Translations under genes and position numbers: made by a program
Shown: positions 1-9,092 of the stretch, one piece after another
Numbering within the stretch: position 1 is the first letter of the stretch
Layout: the number at the start of each line of letters is the position of its first letter
Notes under the pieces: generated by a model
Told to the model about the DNA's origin: nothing
The model's database searches: none
Seen by the model: only the letters and a program-made list of their open reading frames with translations
NCBI RefSeq assembly: GCF_900162685.1
Contig: NZ_LT727827.1
Coordinates: 124,001-188,000, forward strand
DNA: 64,000 bases
Direction of reading: 5' to 3'
Source: Terribacillus halophilus
GTDB taxonomy: Bacteria > Bacillota > Bacilli > Bacillales > Amphibacillaceae

Positions 1-846
1 ATCTGACAATCTCTCTGCTGTAGCTGCTATTCGCTCATAAGCACCTTTAAGCTCTCCAATAGATCCGTAATTTTTATCAATGCTGCTCATCACTTGATTT
101 ACCATCTCGGACATTACTGCTACTGATTTCGTAATCTGATTTAACTGGGCTGAAATGTCCTCAACAGAATGTTTGCTCGTATCTGCCATTTTACGCACTT
201 CACTTGCCACCACGGAAAAACCTCGTCCATGCTCCCCCGCTCTTGCTGCTTCAATGCTGGCATTCAGTCCTAATAAATTGGATTGATCTGCTATTCCTTT
301 TACTGTGGAAGCCATGTTCTTAATTTTATCGATATTTTCTTTTACAACCCGAAATTCTCCGATTAATTTGTCCATATCCGTAACAGCCAGCTGAGAAGAT
401 TGATGCACTTCGCTTGTACTGCTATTCATCTCTTCCACTAAAGTCATAAACTCTTTAGAGCTTTGCTTTAAAATAGTTTCCTGCTTCGTTATATCTGTAG
501 CTATTTTTATAATACTGTCTACTTCACCATTTTCATTAACTACTGGTGTATAAAATGCATCCAGCCATAAACTGCTTCCATCTTTTTTAACTCTTTGCAC
601 CTTATCGTTATACATCTTATTATTACGCAGATTGTTCCAAAACCCTGTGTAATCTTGACTCTGCGTATACGTTTGTAAACATAACTGTCGGTGATTCATA
701 TTTTGCAGCTCGTTTACCCCGTACCCAATCACTCCAGCGAAAATATCATTTGCCCACAAGATATTTCCTTGTGAATCAAATAGAATCATTGCTATTGAAC
801 GTTCAATAGCTGTAAACAATTTCTCTTGTTCTAGATTATATTGCAC
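1..846 (-). CDS. PAS-domain methyl-accepting chemotaxis protein, soluble, C-terminus cut by window edge
   Basis: The reading frame is open from a GTG at 846 to the window edge (282 codons). GGGGG sits 7 bases ahead of the GTG. Residues about 8-115 read as a PAS sensor domain (ILFDSQGNILWAND, then a DITKQE ending typical of PAS/PAC). Residues about 150 onward are the coiled-coil signalling domain, with the hairpin-tip signature NASIEAARAGEHGRGF. No transmembrane segment or HAMP domain precedes the signalling part, so this is a cytoplasmic receptor that should feed CheA/CheW, similar in size to soluble B. subtilis YfmS. The ligand is unknown. The last residues lie outside the window. Family call is firm. 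Confidence 0.9.
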   Translation of the reverse strand, partial: MQYNLEQEKLFTAIERSIAMILFDSQGNILWANDIFAGVIGYGVNELQNMNHRQLCLQTYTQSQDYTGFWNNLRNNKMYNDKVQRVKKDGSSLWLDAFYTPVVNENGEVDSIIKIATDITKQETILKQSSKEFMTLVEEMNSSTSEVHQSSQLAVTDMDKLIGEFRVVKENIDKIKNMASTVKGIADQSNLLGLNASIEAARAGEHGRGFSVVASEVRKMADTSKHSVEDISAQLNQITKSVAVMSEMVNQVMSSIDKNYGSIGELKGAYERIAATAERLSD

Positions 847-1292
847 TACCGTTCCCCCATCATCTTTATCTCTCTTTTTAACTCGCGGTCAGTTCTACTT
901 CGTTTTCAAGATTAGATTCTCGTTTTAGTTGTATTCTGTATCGCATGGTATTTTCTTAGCATTAGTAATATCGGTAATTCTTTTACATTCATAAAGCAAA
1001 TAAAAGATTTAGTTAAATTTTGGTTAACTTTTCACAAATTACTTGCTAGTAAGTATATGTTTGTGACCCGGATGTGCAGATACAGCCAAAAGTTCTATTT
1101 TTGTAATTATTCTATTCAAATGAGCGCTTAAACCAGACCATCTCTGCGTAATCATGTGGGTAAGCCTTCTTAATACCTCTAACGCTTCTTCACAGCTTTA
1201 AATACAATAGCAAGCCCTATTATCCGAATTTACTGTAATTTTAGTGTGCGTTATGATTAATGTTGTGTTTACAAGCCAAAGGGGGAATCATT
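847..1292. other. gene-free spacer between divergent genes
   Basis: This AT-rich stretch separates the chemoreceptor gene (leftward) from the binding-protein gene (rightward). I see no coding sequence. It holds a candidate promoter for the rightward gene at 1229-1257 and nothing else I can support. Confidence 0.6.
1229..1257 (+). promoter_or_regulatory. candidate SigA-type promoter for the betaine-binding lipoprotein gene
   Basis: TTTACT at 1229-1234 and TATGAT at 1252-1257 are separated by 17 bases (4/6 and 5/6 matches to the consensus hexamers). Transcription would begin near 1264. That excludes the upstream ATG at 1260 as start and supports the TTG at 1293. Inferred from motif spacing only. 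Confidence 0.4.
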
Positions 1293-2177
1293 TTGATTAG
1301 AGTATTTGGAATTATCTTCACTTTATCTGTAGTTCTTTTGCTAACAGGTTGCGCATCCCAAAGTAACAGCAGCTCTGGAAGTAATTTGGGGGAAGATCTT
1401 GATTACACAATTACAGGACTGGAGCCCGGATCAGGAGCAATGGGGCTTACCGAAGATGTGATAGAGGGTTATGATAATTTGAACGACTGGGAATTATTAG
1501 AAGGGTCAACTGCCAGCATGCTAACCGAGCTGGGCGAAGCAATTGATAATGAAGAACCGATTGTAATCGTTGGCTGGAATCCGCACTGGATGTTTGCATC
1601 GTATGACCTAAAATATTTAGATGATTCAGAAGGCATATATGGCGGTGAAGAGAGCATACATACAATTGCTAGAAAAGGTTTAGAAGATGATTTACCAGGA
1701 GCTTATGAAATTCTCGACCGGTTTAACTGGGAATCAGAAGATATGGAGTCAGTGATGGATGATGCACAAGATGTGGAATTTGAGGAAGCTGCAAGCAAAT
1801 GGATTGAAGCAAATTCAGATAAAGTAAATGAATGGATTGATGGAATTGAGAAAGTGCAAGGGGAAGAGATTGAACTAGTTTCTACACCTTGGGATTCAGA
1901 ACGAGCTTCAGGTGAAGTCGTGAAACAAGTATTAGAACAACAAGGATTTGAAGTAACAGTAACACCTGTTGATCCGGCCATTATGTTCCAAGCTATTGGG
2001 CAAGGAGAAGCGGATGCTTCAGTTGCACCATGGCTGCCAACCACCCATGGCTCGTTCTTTGAACAATACGAGGGTGACTTTATTGATTTAGGTGCAAACC
2101 TCACAGGTGCTCAAACTGGCATGGTTGTACCATCTTATGTAGACATTGATTCGATAGAAGATTTGCCAACAAAATAA
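1293..2177 (+). CDS. glycine betaine/proline-type ABC transporter substrate-binding lipoprotein (OpuAC-like), orphan
   Basis: The 294-residue product is a periplasmic-binding-protein-like lipoprotein of the OpuAC/ProX family. These capture quaternary ammonium osmoprotectants outside the membrane. The chosen TTG start at 1293 has AAAGGGGG 8 bases upstream and puts a short N-terminus ahead of a hydrophobic stretch and the lipobox LLTGC. The longer frame from 1260 has no ribosome site. The segment GWNPHWMFASYDLKYL matches the OpuAC core that supplies aromatic cage residues, and VAPWLPTTH near residue 245 is the second lobe equivalent. No permease or ATPase gene is adjacent, so it must work with a transporter encoded elsewhere. 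Exact ligand not determinable. Confidence 0.85.
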   Translation: MIRVFGIIFTLSVVLLLTGCASQSNSSSGSNLGEDLDYTITGLEPGSGAMGLTEDVIEGYDNLNDWELLEGSTASMLTELGEAIDNEEPIVIVGWNPHWMFASYDLKYLDDSEGIYGGEESIHTIARKGLEDDLPGAYEILDRFNWESEDMESVMDDAQDVEFEEAASKWIEANSDKVNEWIDGIEKVQGEEIELVSTPWDSERASGEVVKQVLEQQGFEVTVTPVDPAIMFQAIGQGEADASVAPWLPTTHGSFFEQYEGDFIDLGANLTGAQTGMVVPSYVDIDSIEDLPTK

Positions 2178-2193
2178 CTGGCACCATTAAACT

Positions 2194-2230
2194 AGACAGA
2201 TCACGTATGCAGTGCTCTGTCTCGTTTCTA
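2194..2230 (+). terminator. probable terminator after the betaine-binding lipoprotein gene
   Basis: AGACAGA (2194-2200) pairs with TCTGTCT (2216-2222), with a further short CAC/GTG pairing inside. T-rich sequence follows. Confidence 0.5.
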
Positions 2231-2413
2231 TTTATATCTCCCCGGATAACAGGACAACTACTAGCAGACCTAAAGTCCTTTATATAAAGTTTAATTGCTA
2301 TTTCTCCAAAGTAATTACTTCATCCTTGCACCCTCTACACCTTTACCCATGCACTTTTATCACTTCTACATACAATATTCTGTTACCAGTTTGCTTAAGC
2401 ATTACATTTTATT

Positions 2414-3793
2414 ATGGAGGTGTTAGTCATCGCATCAGAAACGAAATTAACCGGTCGTGTTATTTTCAGAGGTGAACCTGGTTATGAAGAAGCACGCCTA
2501 AATTGGAATCCGTACACGAACACATATCCCCTCGTTATTGTGTTCGCACAGGAGCATGATGATGTGGTTCATGCAATAAAATGGGCCCGAGAAAATAATG
2601 TTCCTCTTCGTGCTCGGGGCGGGCGTCACGCATTGGAAAGAAGTATGTCTGTTGTGAAAGACGGTATTGTTATCGACGTCAGTGAAATGACTCGAGTTCG
2701 ACTCAATAGCAAGAAGGAAATAGCGCTTATCGAAACCGGCATCGATGTTGGGCCGCTTGTCAGTTCATTAGCTGCAAGAGGCTTTATGTCTCCCTTTGGA
2801 GATAGTCCTACCGTTGGAATCGCTGGTCTCACACTAGGGGGAGGAATTGGGCCGCTTCAACGCACAATTGGTCTTGCTAGTGATAATTTGATTGGGGTAA
2901 AAATGGTTGATGCTGAAGGAAGAACCATTATAGCAGATGAGAATAATAATGCTGACCTTCTGTGGGCTTCGCGCGGCGGAGGCGGAGGAAATTTCGGCAT
3001 CGCTACAGAATACAAATTCAAGGTGCACCGTGCCCCTGAAAGAGCGACTGTATTCGACATTAATTGGCCGTGGGAGCAATTCGAAGATGTAGTGAAGGTC
3101 TGGCAAAAATGGTCTCCTTCTGCTGACGACAGATTAGGCACTAGTTTAGAGGTTTACACGAAAGACAATGGGCTGCTTCAAGCAACAGGACTGTTTCTCG
3201 GTTCAAAGGAAGAGTTAACTCATGAGTTAAAACCACTATTAAAAACAGGTACGCCATCAGAAGTTAACATTCAAACGTTACCTTGGCCAGCTGTCGTTGA
3301 AAATCGACTGCAGCCTGACCAAATACCAACAGATGCTGCAAACAAATTTTCTTCATCCTATGGTTTCCAGCCATTCCCTGATGAAGCAATCAAAGCGATG
3401 CGATATTTCCTCGAAAACGCAACCGGCACCGACTCTAATTTCTTCTTCCTAAACTGGGGTGGCGCTGTAAGCAGAGTTGCTCCTGAAGCAACCGCATTCT
3501 TCTGGCGCGATCCGAAGTATTATTTTGAGTGGAGTGCAACCTGGAAAAATCCTTCTGACGCGCAAAGAAACATTGCTGTAGTAGAAAGAACGCGCCAGAT
3601 GTTAGCGCCATTCTCTAAAGGATCTTATGTCAACGTTCCGGATTTTAACATTAGAAACTTTGGTAGTGCTTATTATGGAGCAAACTTTGACAGACTCCGG
3701 CAAGTAAAAACAAAATATGATCCAAATAATGTATTCAATTACCCGCAAAGTATTCCTCCATTAAACGGAAGATCTGGTTTTAGATTGTTCTAA
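2414..3793 (+). CDS. berberine-bridge-type FAD-binding oxidoreductase (YvdP/YgaK-like)
   Basis: A 459-residue flavin oxidase with an N-terminal FAD-binding PCMH domain and the C-terminal BBE segment ending YDPNNVFNYPQSIPP. RGGRH near residue 75 contains the histidine that usually carries the covalent flavin. The second covalent site of plant and fungal members, a Cys in GxCPTVG, is Ser here (GDSPTVG), so only single covalent attachment is expected. B. subtilis relatives include YvdP (CotQ). The start is uncertain: a strong GGAGGTG at 2416-2422 lies inside the annotated N-terminus, and the codon at normal spacing from it is ATC (2429), not ATG/GTG/TTG. The ATG at 2414 has no ribosome site of its own. 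Substrate unknown. Confidence 0.85.
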   Translation: MEVLVIASETKLTGRVIFRGEPGYEEARLNWNPYTNTYPLVIVFAQEHDDVVHAIKWARENNVPLRARGGRHALERSMSVVKDGIVIDVSEMTRVRLNSKKEIALIETGIDVGPLVSSLAARGFMSPFGDSPTVGIAGLTLGGGIGPLQRTIGLASDNLIGVKMVDAEGRTIIADENNNADLLWASRGGGGGNFGIATEYKFKVHRAPERATVFDINWPWEQFEDVVKVWQKWSPSADDRLGTSLEVYTKDNGLLQATGLFLGSKEELTHELKPLLKTGTPSEVNIQTLPWPAVVENRLQPDQIPTDAANKFSSSYGFQPFPDEAIKAMRYFLENATGTDSNFFFLNWGGAVSRVAPEATAFFWRDPKYYFEWSATWKNPSDAQRNIAVVERTRQMLAPFSKGSYVNVPDFNIRNFGSAYYGANFDRLRQVKTKYDPNNVFNYPQSIPPLNGRSGFRLF

Positions 3794-3814
3794 GATGGAA
3801 GATAATTTGTATGT

Positions 3815-3851
3815 AAAGAAGGGAGAAACCAAGAAGGTCTCTCCCTTCTTT
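3815..3851 (+). terminator. hairpin after the FAD oxidoreductase gene
   Basis: A 12-bp perfect stem pairs 3815-3826 with 3840-3851 around a 13-base loop, just after the stop of the rightward gene. The T-run is short, so termination strength is uncertain. Confidence 0.65.
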
Positions 3852-3866
3852 ACCATTACACATAGA

Positions 3867-3912
3867 AAAAGACCCGAAATCGGAGATGTTATTCTCACGA
3901 AATCAAGGTCCT
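3867..3912 (-). terminator. imperfect hairpin terminator of the TrmA-family gene
   Basis: Read leftward, GACCTTGATTTCG pairs with CGATTTCGGGTC with internal mismatches and is followed by TTTTT. The same element type follows the second TrmA paralogue at 33364-33413. Confidence 0.55.
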
Positions 3913-3929
3913 CAGACGAAATGCTTATT

Positions 3930-5345
3930 TTAGTTAGATTCTATCTTCTCCAGCATCGCAACACACTCTACGTGCACTGTATGCGGGAACAAATCAACCG
4001 GTTGAACTTGATCGAGACGGTAACCGAATTGCTCAAGCTCTTTAATATCTTCAGCAAATGTTTCTGGATTACAAGAAACGTAAATGACTTTCTTCGGTTC
4101 AGAACGTCCGATTTTACGCATCACTTTGCCGCCTGCACCTGCGCGCGGCGGGTCGAGCAGCAGCAAGTCTGGTGTGCCAAAGTGTTCGAGAACTTGGTCG
4201 ATACCGTGTCTTGCATTTTCAGCAAGGAAGTACGTGTTGGAAATGCCGTTATCAGATGCATTTCGCTTCGCAGATTCAATCGAACTTTCTACTATCTCAA
4301 TACCAGCAAGTTTTTTCACTCGACTGGCAAATGGCAGGGAGAAGGTTCCAACGCCGCAGAATAGCTCCAGCATATTTTCCGTGCCTTGAGGATTGGCCAT
4401 TTCAAGCGCTAAATCAATTAGCTTTTGTGCTTGTACCGGGTTCGTTTGGAAGAAGGTATCAAACCATAAACGATAACGGTAGCCGCTAATTTCATCATAA
4501 ATGAAGTCGCGTCCAGACAAGAGATGCATGTCCTCTGCCTGTGTACGATCTGCCAAGTCTGTATTGACGAACCACATGAAGCTCTTCACTTTCGGGTAGT
4601 TCTGTTCAATACGTTCTTTCAGCTGCTCAACAGCTTCTGCCAACTCAGCATCAGGTGCTTGTGTGGCGAACAGACCTAACATGATTTCATCTGTTACGAA
4701 TGATTGTCTTACCATTAAATGACGAAGCAATCCTTCATGTGTATCTTTGTTATAACCGCTAAGCGCATACTCTTTTACCCAAGCAGAAATCTCCATAGCA
4801 GCATTCTTCATATCTTCTCCGGCAATCAAACATGTTTCAAGCGGGATAATATTGCGGAAGTTGCCTTGCTCATGAAGCCCCATGGAACCATCCGCTGCGA
4901 ATGTGAACTCCATTTTATTACGGTAATTCCACGGATCTTCCTCCATGCCAATTGTGTCCTTCACAAGCTCTGGATCAAAACCTTGACTGATGAGTGAATT
5001 CTTCACAAAATCTGTCTTTTGTTTTAGCTGGCCTTCATACTGCCAATGCTGCCACACACAGCCACCGCATAAGTCAAAATGCGGACATGGTGCCGTAACA
5101 CGCTCTGGATGCGCCTCAACTATTTCCTCTAAATCGGCTTTCGATCTTTTCGCATGCGGCCAAGTTACAGTGGCGCGCACCTTTTCACCTGGCAGTGTTT
5201 TTGGGATGGTTACTTTTATGTTATGAGTCTTGACCAGTTCGTGTTCATACCGAACAACTGCTTGGCCAGCCCCTTTATGATCTAACTGATTAATGTCGAG
5301 TTCCATTAACTCTGGATCTAATTCAATGCGTTTTGCTTTTGGCAT
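3930..5345 (-). CDS. TrmA/RumA-family 23S rRNA (uracil-C5)-methyltransferase (YfjO-like paralogue)
   Basis: The 471-residue protein has an N-terminal TRAM-like domain, then a 4Fe-4S cluster motif (CPHFDLCGGC near residues 85-95, with a further Cys at ETCLIAG) and a C-terminal Rossmann SAM-methyltransferase domain (ELFCGVGTFSLPFA). The nucleophile loop YVSCNPETFAED supplies the catalytic Cys. The ATG at 5345 is chosen because AAGGAGG lies 8-9 bases upstream; an in-frame ATG at 5366 lies within that site region. A second family member sits at 33451-34836 in the syntenic position of RlmCD, so this copy more likely corresponds to B. subtilis YfjO. Its target uridine cannot be read from sequence. 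Confidence 0.88.
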   Translation of the reverse strand: MPKAKRIELDPELMELDINQLDHKGAGQAVVRYEHELVKTHNIKVTIPKTLPGEKVRATVTWPHAKRSKADLEEIVEAHPERVTAPCPHFDLCGGCVWQHWQYEGQLKQKTDFVKNSLISQGFDPELVKDTIGMEEDPWNYRNKMEFTFAADGSMGLHEQGNFRNIIPLETCLIAGEDMKNAAMEISAWVKEYALSGYNKDTHEGLLRHLMVRQSFVTDEIMLGLFATQAPDAELAEAVEQLKERIEQNYPKVKSFMWFVNTDLADRTQAEDMHLLSGRDFIYDEISGYRYRLWFDTFFQTNPVQAQKLIDLALEMANPQGTENMLELFCGVGTFSLPFASRVKKLAGIEIVESSIESAKRNASDNGISNTYFLAENARHGIDQVLEHFGTPDLLLLDPPRAGAGGKVMRKIGRSEPKKVIYVSCNPETFAEDIKELEQFGYRLDQVQPVDLFPHTVHVECVAMLEKIESN

Positions 5346-5481
5346 TATTCTTCCTCCTTCCTTCATGGAATCTTTAATCTATTATCTAAATAAAAGGTAA
5401 TTTATAAAAAGGATTCCTATACTTTTTTATCATGTTTTGCGGTTTGATGCTAGCTAAAATTGCAAAAGTCTCGTTTCATAA

Positions 5482-5513
5482 GAAAAAGACTCGATCCCTA
5501 AAAGAATCGAGTC
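5482..5513 (-). terminator. terminator of the AbgT transporter gene
   Basis: GACTCGAT (5488-5495) pairs with ATCGAGTC (5506-5513). Read leftward the stem is followed by TTTTTCTT. It lies 17 bases past the stop at 5530. Confidence 0.8.
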
Positions 5514-5529
5514 CACCTTGTCACGCAGT

Positions 5530-7059
5530 TCACTGCGTGTACTCAATAGGAGTTCCAGGACCGATTGGCAGCCCCGTGAGCATCCAGATTAACAGCATTA
5601 CGACCCAGCCGATTGTAAAGACAATGGAGTAAGGAAGCATGGTTGAAACCAATGTTCCGATCCCAACCTTTTTGTCATATTTCTGCGCGAATGCGATAAC
5701 AATAGCAAAATACGGCATGAGGGGAGAAATAACATTTGTAGTGGAATCAGCTATTCGGTACACAAGCTGTGTGAACTCCGGTGAATAGCCGGACAGCATC
5801 ATCATTGGTATAAAAACTGGGGCCATGATTGCCCACTTAGCAGAGGCACTTCCTATAAATAGATTGATGAAGCCAGATACAACGATGAAAGTGAGAATTA
5901 GCGGGATTCCTTTAAACCCTGTCGCGTCAATAAGTGCTGCGCCTTTTACAGCAAGCACAGTGCCTAAATTGGATTCGCTAAAGTAAGCGACGAATTGGGC
6001 TGCCGCAAAGGCCAGCACGATATACGCACCCATCGTAGCCATTGTTTCCGACAATTGATTGGCAACGTCTTTATCATTCTTAATTTCTTTGGTGATAAGT
6101 CCATACACCAATCCAGGAATAAAGAATACAATCAGTATTACGGGCACAAGTGTACCTAAGAAAGGCGTATCGATAAAGTTGTCTTCTCCTGCCCGTAACG
6201 GTCCCCAAGATGGCACAACCAATAATGCAACACCGGCAACCGTTACGAGGAATGCAAGAAGTGCTCCCCACAGCCCTTTCTTTTCTTCTGGTCGCAAGTA
6301 TGTTACATCTTCCTTCACACTTCCTCTGTACGTTCCAAGACGTGGTTCTACAATCTTATCCGTAACCAGCGTCCCTAGGATTGTTAGCAGGATGACCGAG
6401 CCGAACATAAAGTAATAATTCATCGCATAGTTGATGCCTTCCGCATAAACGGGATCAATAATGGCAGCAGCATCTTTTGTTAAACCGCCAAGCAGCGGAT
6501 CAAGTGACGTGAGTAAAAGGTTCGCACTGAATCCACCTGATACTCCGGCAAAAGCGGCAGCAAGGCCTGCTAATGGATGGCGTCCCAAACCAGCAAACAA
6601 CACTGCACCCAACGGCGTTAGCACCACGTAGCCGGCATCTGCTGCCATACTGGACATAACACCGCCAAATACTAAAGCTGCTGTCATCAATGTACGAGGA
6701 ACAGAAGTAACGAGCCCTCTTAAGGCTGCACTAATCAATCCAGAACGTTCAGCAATTCCAATACCAAGCATCGTCACCAAGACAGTTCCGAGCGGCGCAA
6801 AATTAGTAAAGTTGGTAACAGCACTCTCAAAAAGATAAAGAATACCTTCTGAGCTAAGCAGGTTTTTTACTGCAATTGTCTCTCCTTTGTTAATCGGGTC
6901 TTCCACACTAAGTCCGATAGCAGAAAAAACTGCTGATAAAATAACCACAGCTATAGCAAAAATGAAAAAAAGCGTAACAGGATGAGGAAGCTTGTTACCG
7001 ACTCGTTCGATACCATTCAGAGCGCGCATAATGAAACTTGTGTTTTGAGACTTCTCCAT
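5530..7059 (-). CDS. AbgT-family transporter (p-aminobenzoyl-glutamate transporter type)
   Basis: A 509-residue integral membrane protein with around a dozen hydrophobic segments, long enough for the AbgT fold. It starts at an ATG with AGGAGGT 8 bases upstream. Family marks include the N-terminal GIERVGNKLPHPVTLFF, the glycine-rich GAVLFAGLGRHPLAG, and the C-terminal ADSTTNVISPLMPYF and GTLVSTMLPYS. AbgT proteins import p-aminobenzoyl-glutamate or export p-aminobenzoate and sulfonamides (AbgT, MtrF). No aminobenzoyl-glutamate hydrolase is next to it, so the physiological substrate is open. Monocistronic. Confidence 0.9.
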   Translation of the reverse strand: MEKSQNTSFIMRALNGIERVGNKLPHPVTLFFIFAIAVVILSAVFSAIGLSVEDPINKGETIAVKNLLSSEGILYLFESAVTNFTNFAPLGTVLVTMLGIGIAERSGLISAALRGLVTSVPRTLMTAALVFGGVMSSMAADAGYVVLTPLGAVLFAGLGRHPLAGLAAAFAGVSGGFSANLLLTSLDPLLGGLTKDAAAIIDPVYAEGINYAMNYYFMFGSVILLTILGTLVTDKIVEPRLGTYRGSVKEDVTYLRPEEKKGLWGALLAFLVTVAGVALLVVPSWGPLRAGEDNFIDTPFLGTLVPVILIVFFIPGLVYGLITKEIKNDKDVANQLSETMATMGAYIVLAFAAAQFVAYFSESNLGTVLAVKGAALIDATGFKGIPLILTFIVVSGFINLFIGSASAKWAIMAPVFIPMMMLSGYSPEFTQLVYRIADSTTNVISPLMPYFAIVIAFAQKYDKKVGIGTLVSTMLPYSIVFTIGWVVMLLIWMLTGLPIGPGTPIEYTQ

Positions 7060-7180
7060 GCTCTTTACCTCCTACGAGTATAAATTCAAATTATTGCGCG
7101 AAATCATACTCTATATATAGACAAGAGCTCTAATCATTAGAATAGGTAAAAAATCCGGATCTTTAAGCTAAAACAATCCA

Positions 7181-7227
7181 AAATAAGACCTAACATTGGT
7201 AAAGTGTCTTCACCAATACTAGGTCTT
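7181..7227 (-). terminator. hairpin terminator downstream of the small basic-protein gene
   Basis: AAGACCTAacATTGGT (7185-7200) pairs with ACCAATactAGGTCTT (7212-7227). Read leftward a TTATTTT tract follows. It separates the small gene at 7275 from the AbgT gene. Confidence 0.75.
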
Positions 7228-7274
7228 ACTAAGGAATACCTAATGAATACCTGTTAGATTACTGTCTGAACAGA

Positions 7275-7385
7275 TTAATTTCTTCCGCCCCGAGAGTTTG
7301 ATCTTGCTTTCCCTCTTCTTTGTTCGTCTGGGCGCTTACCTTCACCATTTTTCTTTTCCCGAGGTGCATAAGAATCTTTTACCAT
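7275..7385 (-). CDS. small basic hydrophilic protein, 36 residues, function unknown
   Basis: This frame is too short for most gene callers but is well formed. It has an ATG at 7385, AGGAGGG 6 bases upstream, a TAA at 7275-7277 and its own hairpin terminator just downstream. The product starts MVKDSYAPREKKNG and ends SRGGRN. It is rich in Arg, Lys, Gly and Asn, with no hydrophobic segment, and is probably disordered. That composition resembles small spore- or stress-associated peptides of Bacillaceae or a nucleic-acid binder, but I do not recognise the family. Confidence 0.6.
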   Translation of the reverse strand: MVKDSYAPREKKNGEGKRPDEQRRGKARSNSRGGRN

Positions 7386-7687
7386 GAAATGACCCTCCTC
7401 TTATCGTAATCGTACAGAGTTAGGATTTCCGGAAGAAAATCTGTTATGCAGATCAAGATAGGATTAAAAACGCTTCTTTAGAGTAGGAAGGAATTATAAG
7501 ATTCGTCATCACGAAGAAAGTTGTGGCAAATAATACACTCAAAATAACTGCACAAATCTGAAGTTCTCTAATTTGTGCGGTCTTCTGCTCTGTGTTATAA
7601 CCATATTTAGTGTGTGAACAGAAACTCATCTCACAATCATCTACCTTTATTAATTGTATCTATACATAGACAGGAGTGTTCCTTCCC
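7386..7687. other. gene-free spacer upstream of the MATE gene
   Basis: No coding sequence seen. A 10-base stem pairs CTGCACAAAT (7548-7557) with ATTTGTGCGG (7571-7580), one mismatch. It has no T-run on either strand, so its role is unclear. The promoter of the leftward small gene and that of the rightward exporter must both lie here. Confidence 0.5.
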
Positions 7688-9028
7688 TTGGCGCAGCAGG
7701 ATTTTACAAGAGGTCCAATTTTGAAGCAGCTGATTACGTTTGCCGGCCCAATTATGCTTACGAACTTATTGCAAGTTTCTTATCAATTCATTGACAGTCT
7801 TTGGGTTGGAAATCTTTTAGGCGCAAATGCACTTGGCGCGGTAACCATCTCTTCCACCATTGTATTAACGATTCTTGCCTTTATTATCGGGATCAACAAC
7901 ACCACACTGACGATCCTTTCTCAGCAAAGAGGAAGCGGTGACAAACAAGGTCTTAAAGCTTATTTAAATGCCTTTGTTATTGTGTTAGGTTTGTTATCCA
8001 TATTCGTAGGCATCATTGGATTGTTATTCTCCCGGCAAATGCTAGGTCTGCTTAATACACCAGCAGACATGGTAGAGCAAGCCCAAACGTATTTGCAGGT
8101 GAACTTTCTAGGCATTTTGTTTTTAATGGGTTACAACTTTATCGGTACCGTTTTAAGAGCTTTAGGTGATAGTAAAACGCCGTTAAAATTTGTTTTTGCG
8201 GCTGTTCTTTTGAATGTTGTGTTAGATCCGCTCTTTATTGCTGTATTTGACTGGGGTATTCAAGGCGCTGCGTATGCGACCGTCTTATCGCAAGGTGTTG
8301 CCTTTTTATTAGGTCTAGGTTACACCCTGCGTCATCGGCTCGCTCCTTTTACCATCCCTTTCTTACCGACAAATAAGCAGGTATGGCTGATCCTGAAGCT
8401 TGGTATTCCATCCGGACTGCAAATGATGGTTATTTATGCTGGCGTAACAGCGATAATGAGTGTCGTCAATTCTTTCGGCGGAGCCGTTACAGCAGGCTTC
8501 GGAGCATCGCAGCGAATAGACAGCTTGATCACGCTGCCCGCTATGGCATTAGGAACAGCGGTGAACAGTATGGCCGGACAAAATATTGGGATTGGCCGCT
8601 GGGACCGTGTCAAGGAGATTGCTAAATATGGCGCCCTCTACAATCTAGGAATCATGTTCGTCATAGCAGTTCTTGTTTTTCTTTTAGCAGAACCGCTAAC
8701 CGGTCTGTTTATTGAAGAGAATCAGGCTTACGCATTTGGTACGGATTACTTAAAAATCATCGCCTTCTTCTATCCATTTATTGGCCTTAATTTTATCTTA
8801 AATGGTATCGTCCGGAGCTCAGGAGCGATGTACCAAGTCTTAATCTTGAACATCATTTCCTTTTGGCTGCTTCGATACCCACTCACCTATGTTTGTTCGG
8901 CTCTTATCGGGCAGAATGGTATTGCCTTAGGAATGGGAATCAGTTTTATTCTGAGCAGTATTTTTTCTTTCTCCTATTATAAATGGGGCAAATGGAACAA
9001 GAAGCAGTTATTCAGTGAAAGAAATTAA
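7688..9028 (+). CDS. MATE-family multidrug/toxin efflux transporter
   Basis: About 446 residues with twelve predicted membrane spans in two repeats. The N-terminus DFTRGPILKQLITFAGPIM matches the DFT-G-I-K-L-FA-P start of DinF/NorM-type MATE antiporters. GTVLRALGDSKTPLKF and GIVRSSGAMYQ are the equivalent loops of the two halves. These exporters use Na+ or H+ gradients to expel cationic drugs or metabolites. AGGAG at 7672-7676 gives 11-base spacing to the TTG at 7688, which yields the canonical N-terminus; GTG at 7676 overlaps the ribosome site. Substrate unknown. Stands alone between spacers. Confidence 0.88.
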   Translation: MAQQDFTRGPILKQLITFAGPIMLTNLLQVSYQFIDSLWVGNLLGANALGAVTISSTIVLTILAFIIGINNTTLTILSQQRGSGDKQGLKAYLNAFVIVLGLLSIFVGIIGLLFSRQMLGLLNTPADMVEQAQTYLQVNFLGILFLMGYNFIGTVLRALGDSKTPLKFVFAAVLLNVVLDPLFIAVFDWGIQGAAYATVLSQGVAFLLGLGYTLRHRLAPFTIPFLPTNKQVWLILKLGIPSGLQMMVIYAGVTAIMSVVNSFGGAVTAGFGASQRIDSLITLPAMALGTAVNSMAGQNIGIGRWDRVKEIAKYGALYNLGIMFVIAVLVFLLAEPLTGLFIEENQAYAFGTDYLKIIAFFYPFIGLNFILNGIVRSSGAMYQVLILNIISFWLLRYPLTYVCSALIGQNGIALGMGISFILSSIFSFSYYKWGKWNKKQLFSERN

Positions 9029-9034
9029 CTCAGC

Positions 9035-9087
9035 AAAAAAGAAAAGGCATTGCATCTGTTTAGCAGCTGCAATACCTTTTCTTTTTT
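9035..9087. terminator. bidirectional terminator between MATE gene and DUF3500 gene
   Basis: AAAAAAGAAAAGGcATTGCA (9035-9054) pairs with TGCAATaCCTTTTCTTTTTT (9068-9087). The A-rich and T-rich flanks serve both converging genes. Confidence 0.9.
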
Positions 9088-9092
9088 AACTG

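Noticed and set aside
2212-2475. 87-codon rightward frame between the betaine-binding and FAD genes
   Set aside because: No ribosome site, starts inside the terminator hairpin, overlaps the FAD gene in another frame, and composition is random.
7548-7580. Terminator from the CTGCACAAAT hairpin
   Set aside because: No T-run on either strand and no gene end next to it. Left as an unexplained hairpin.
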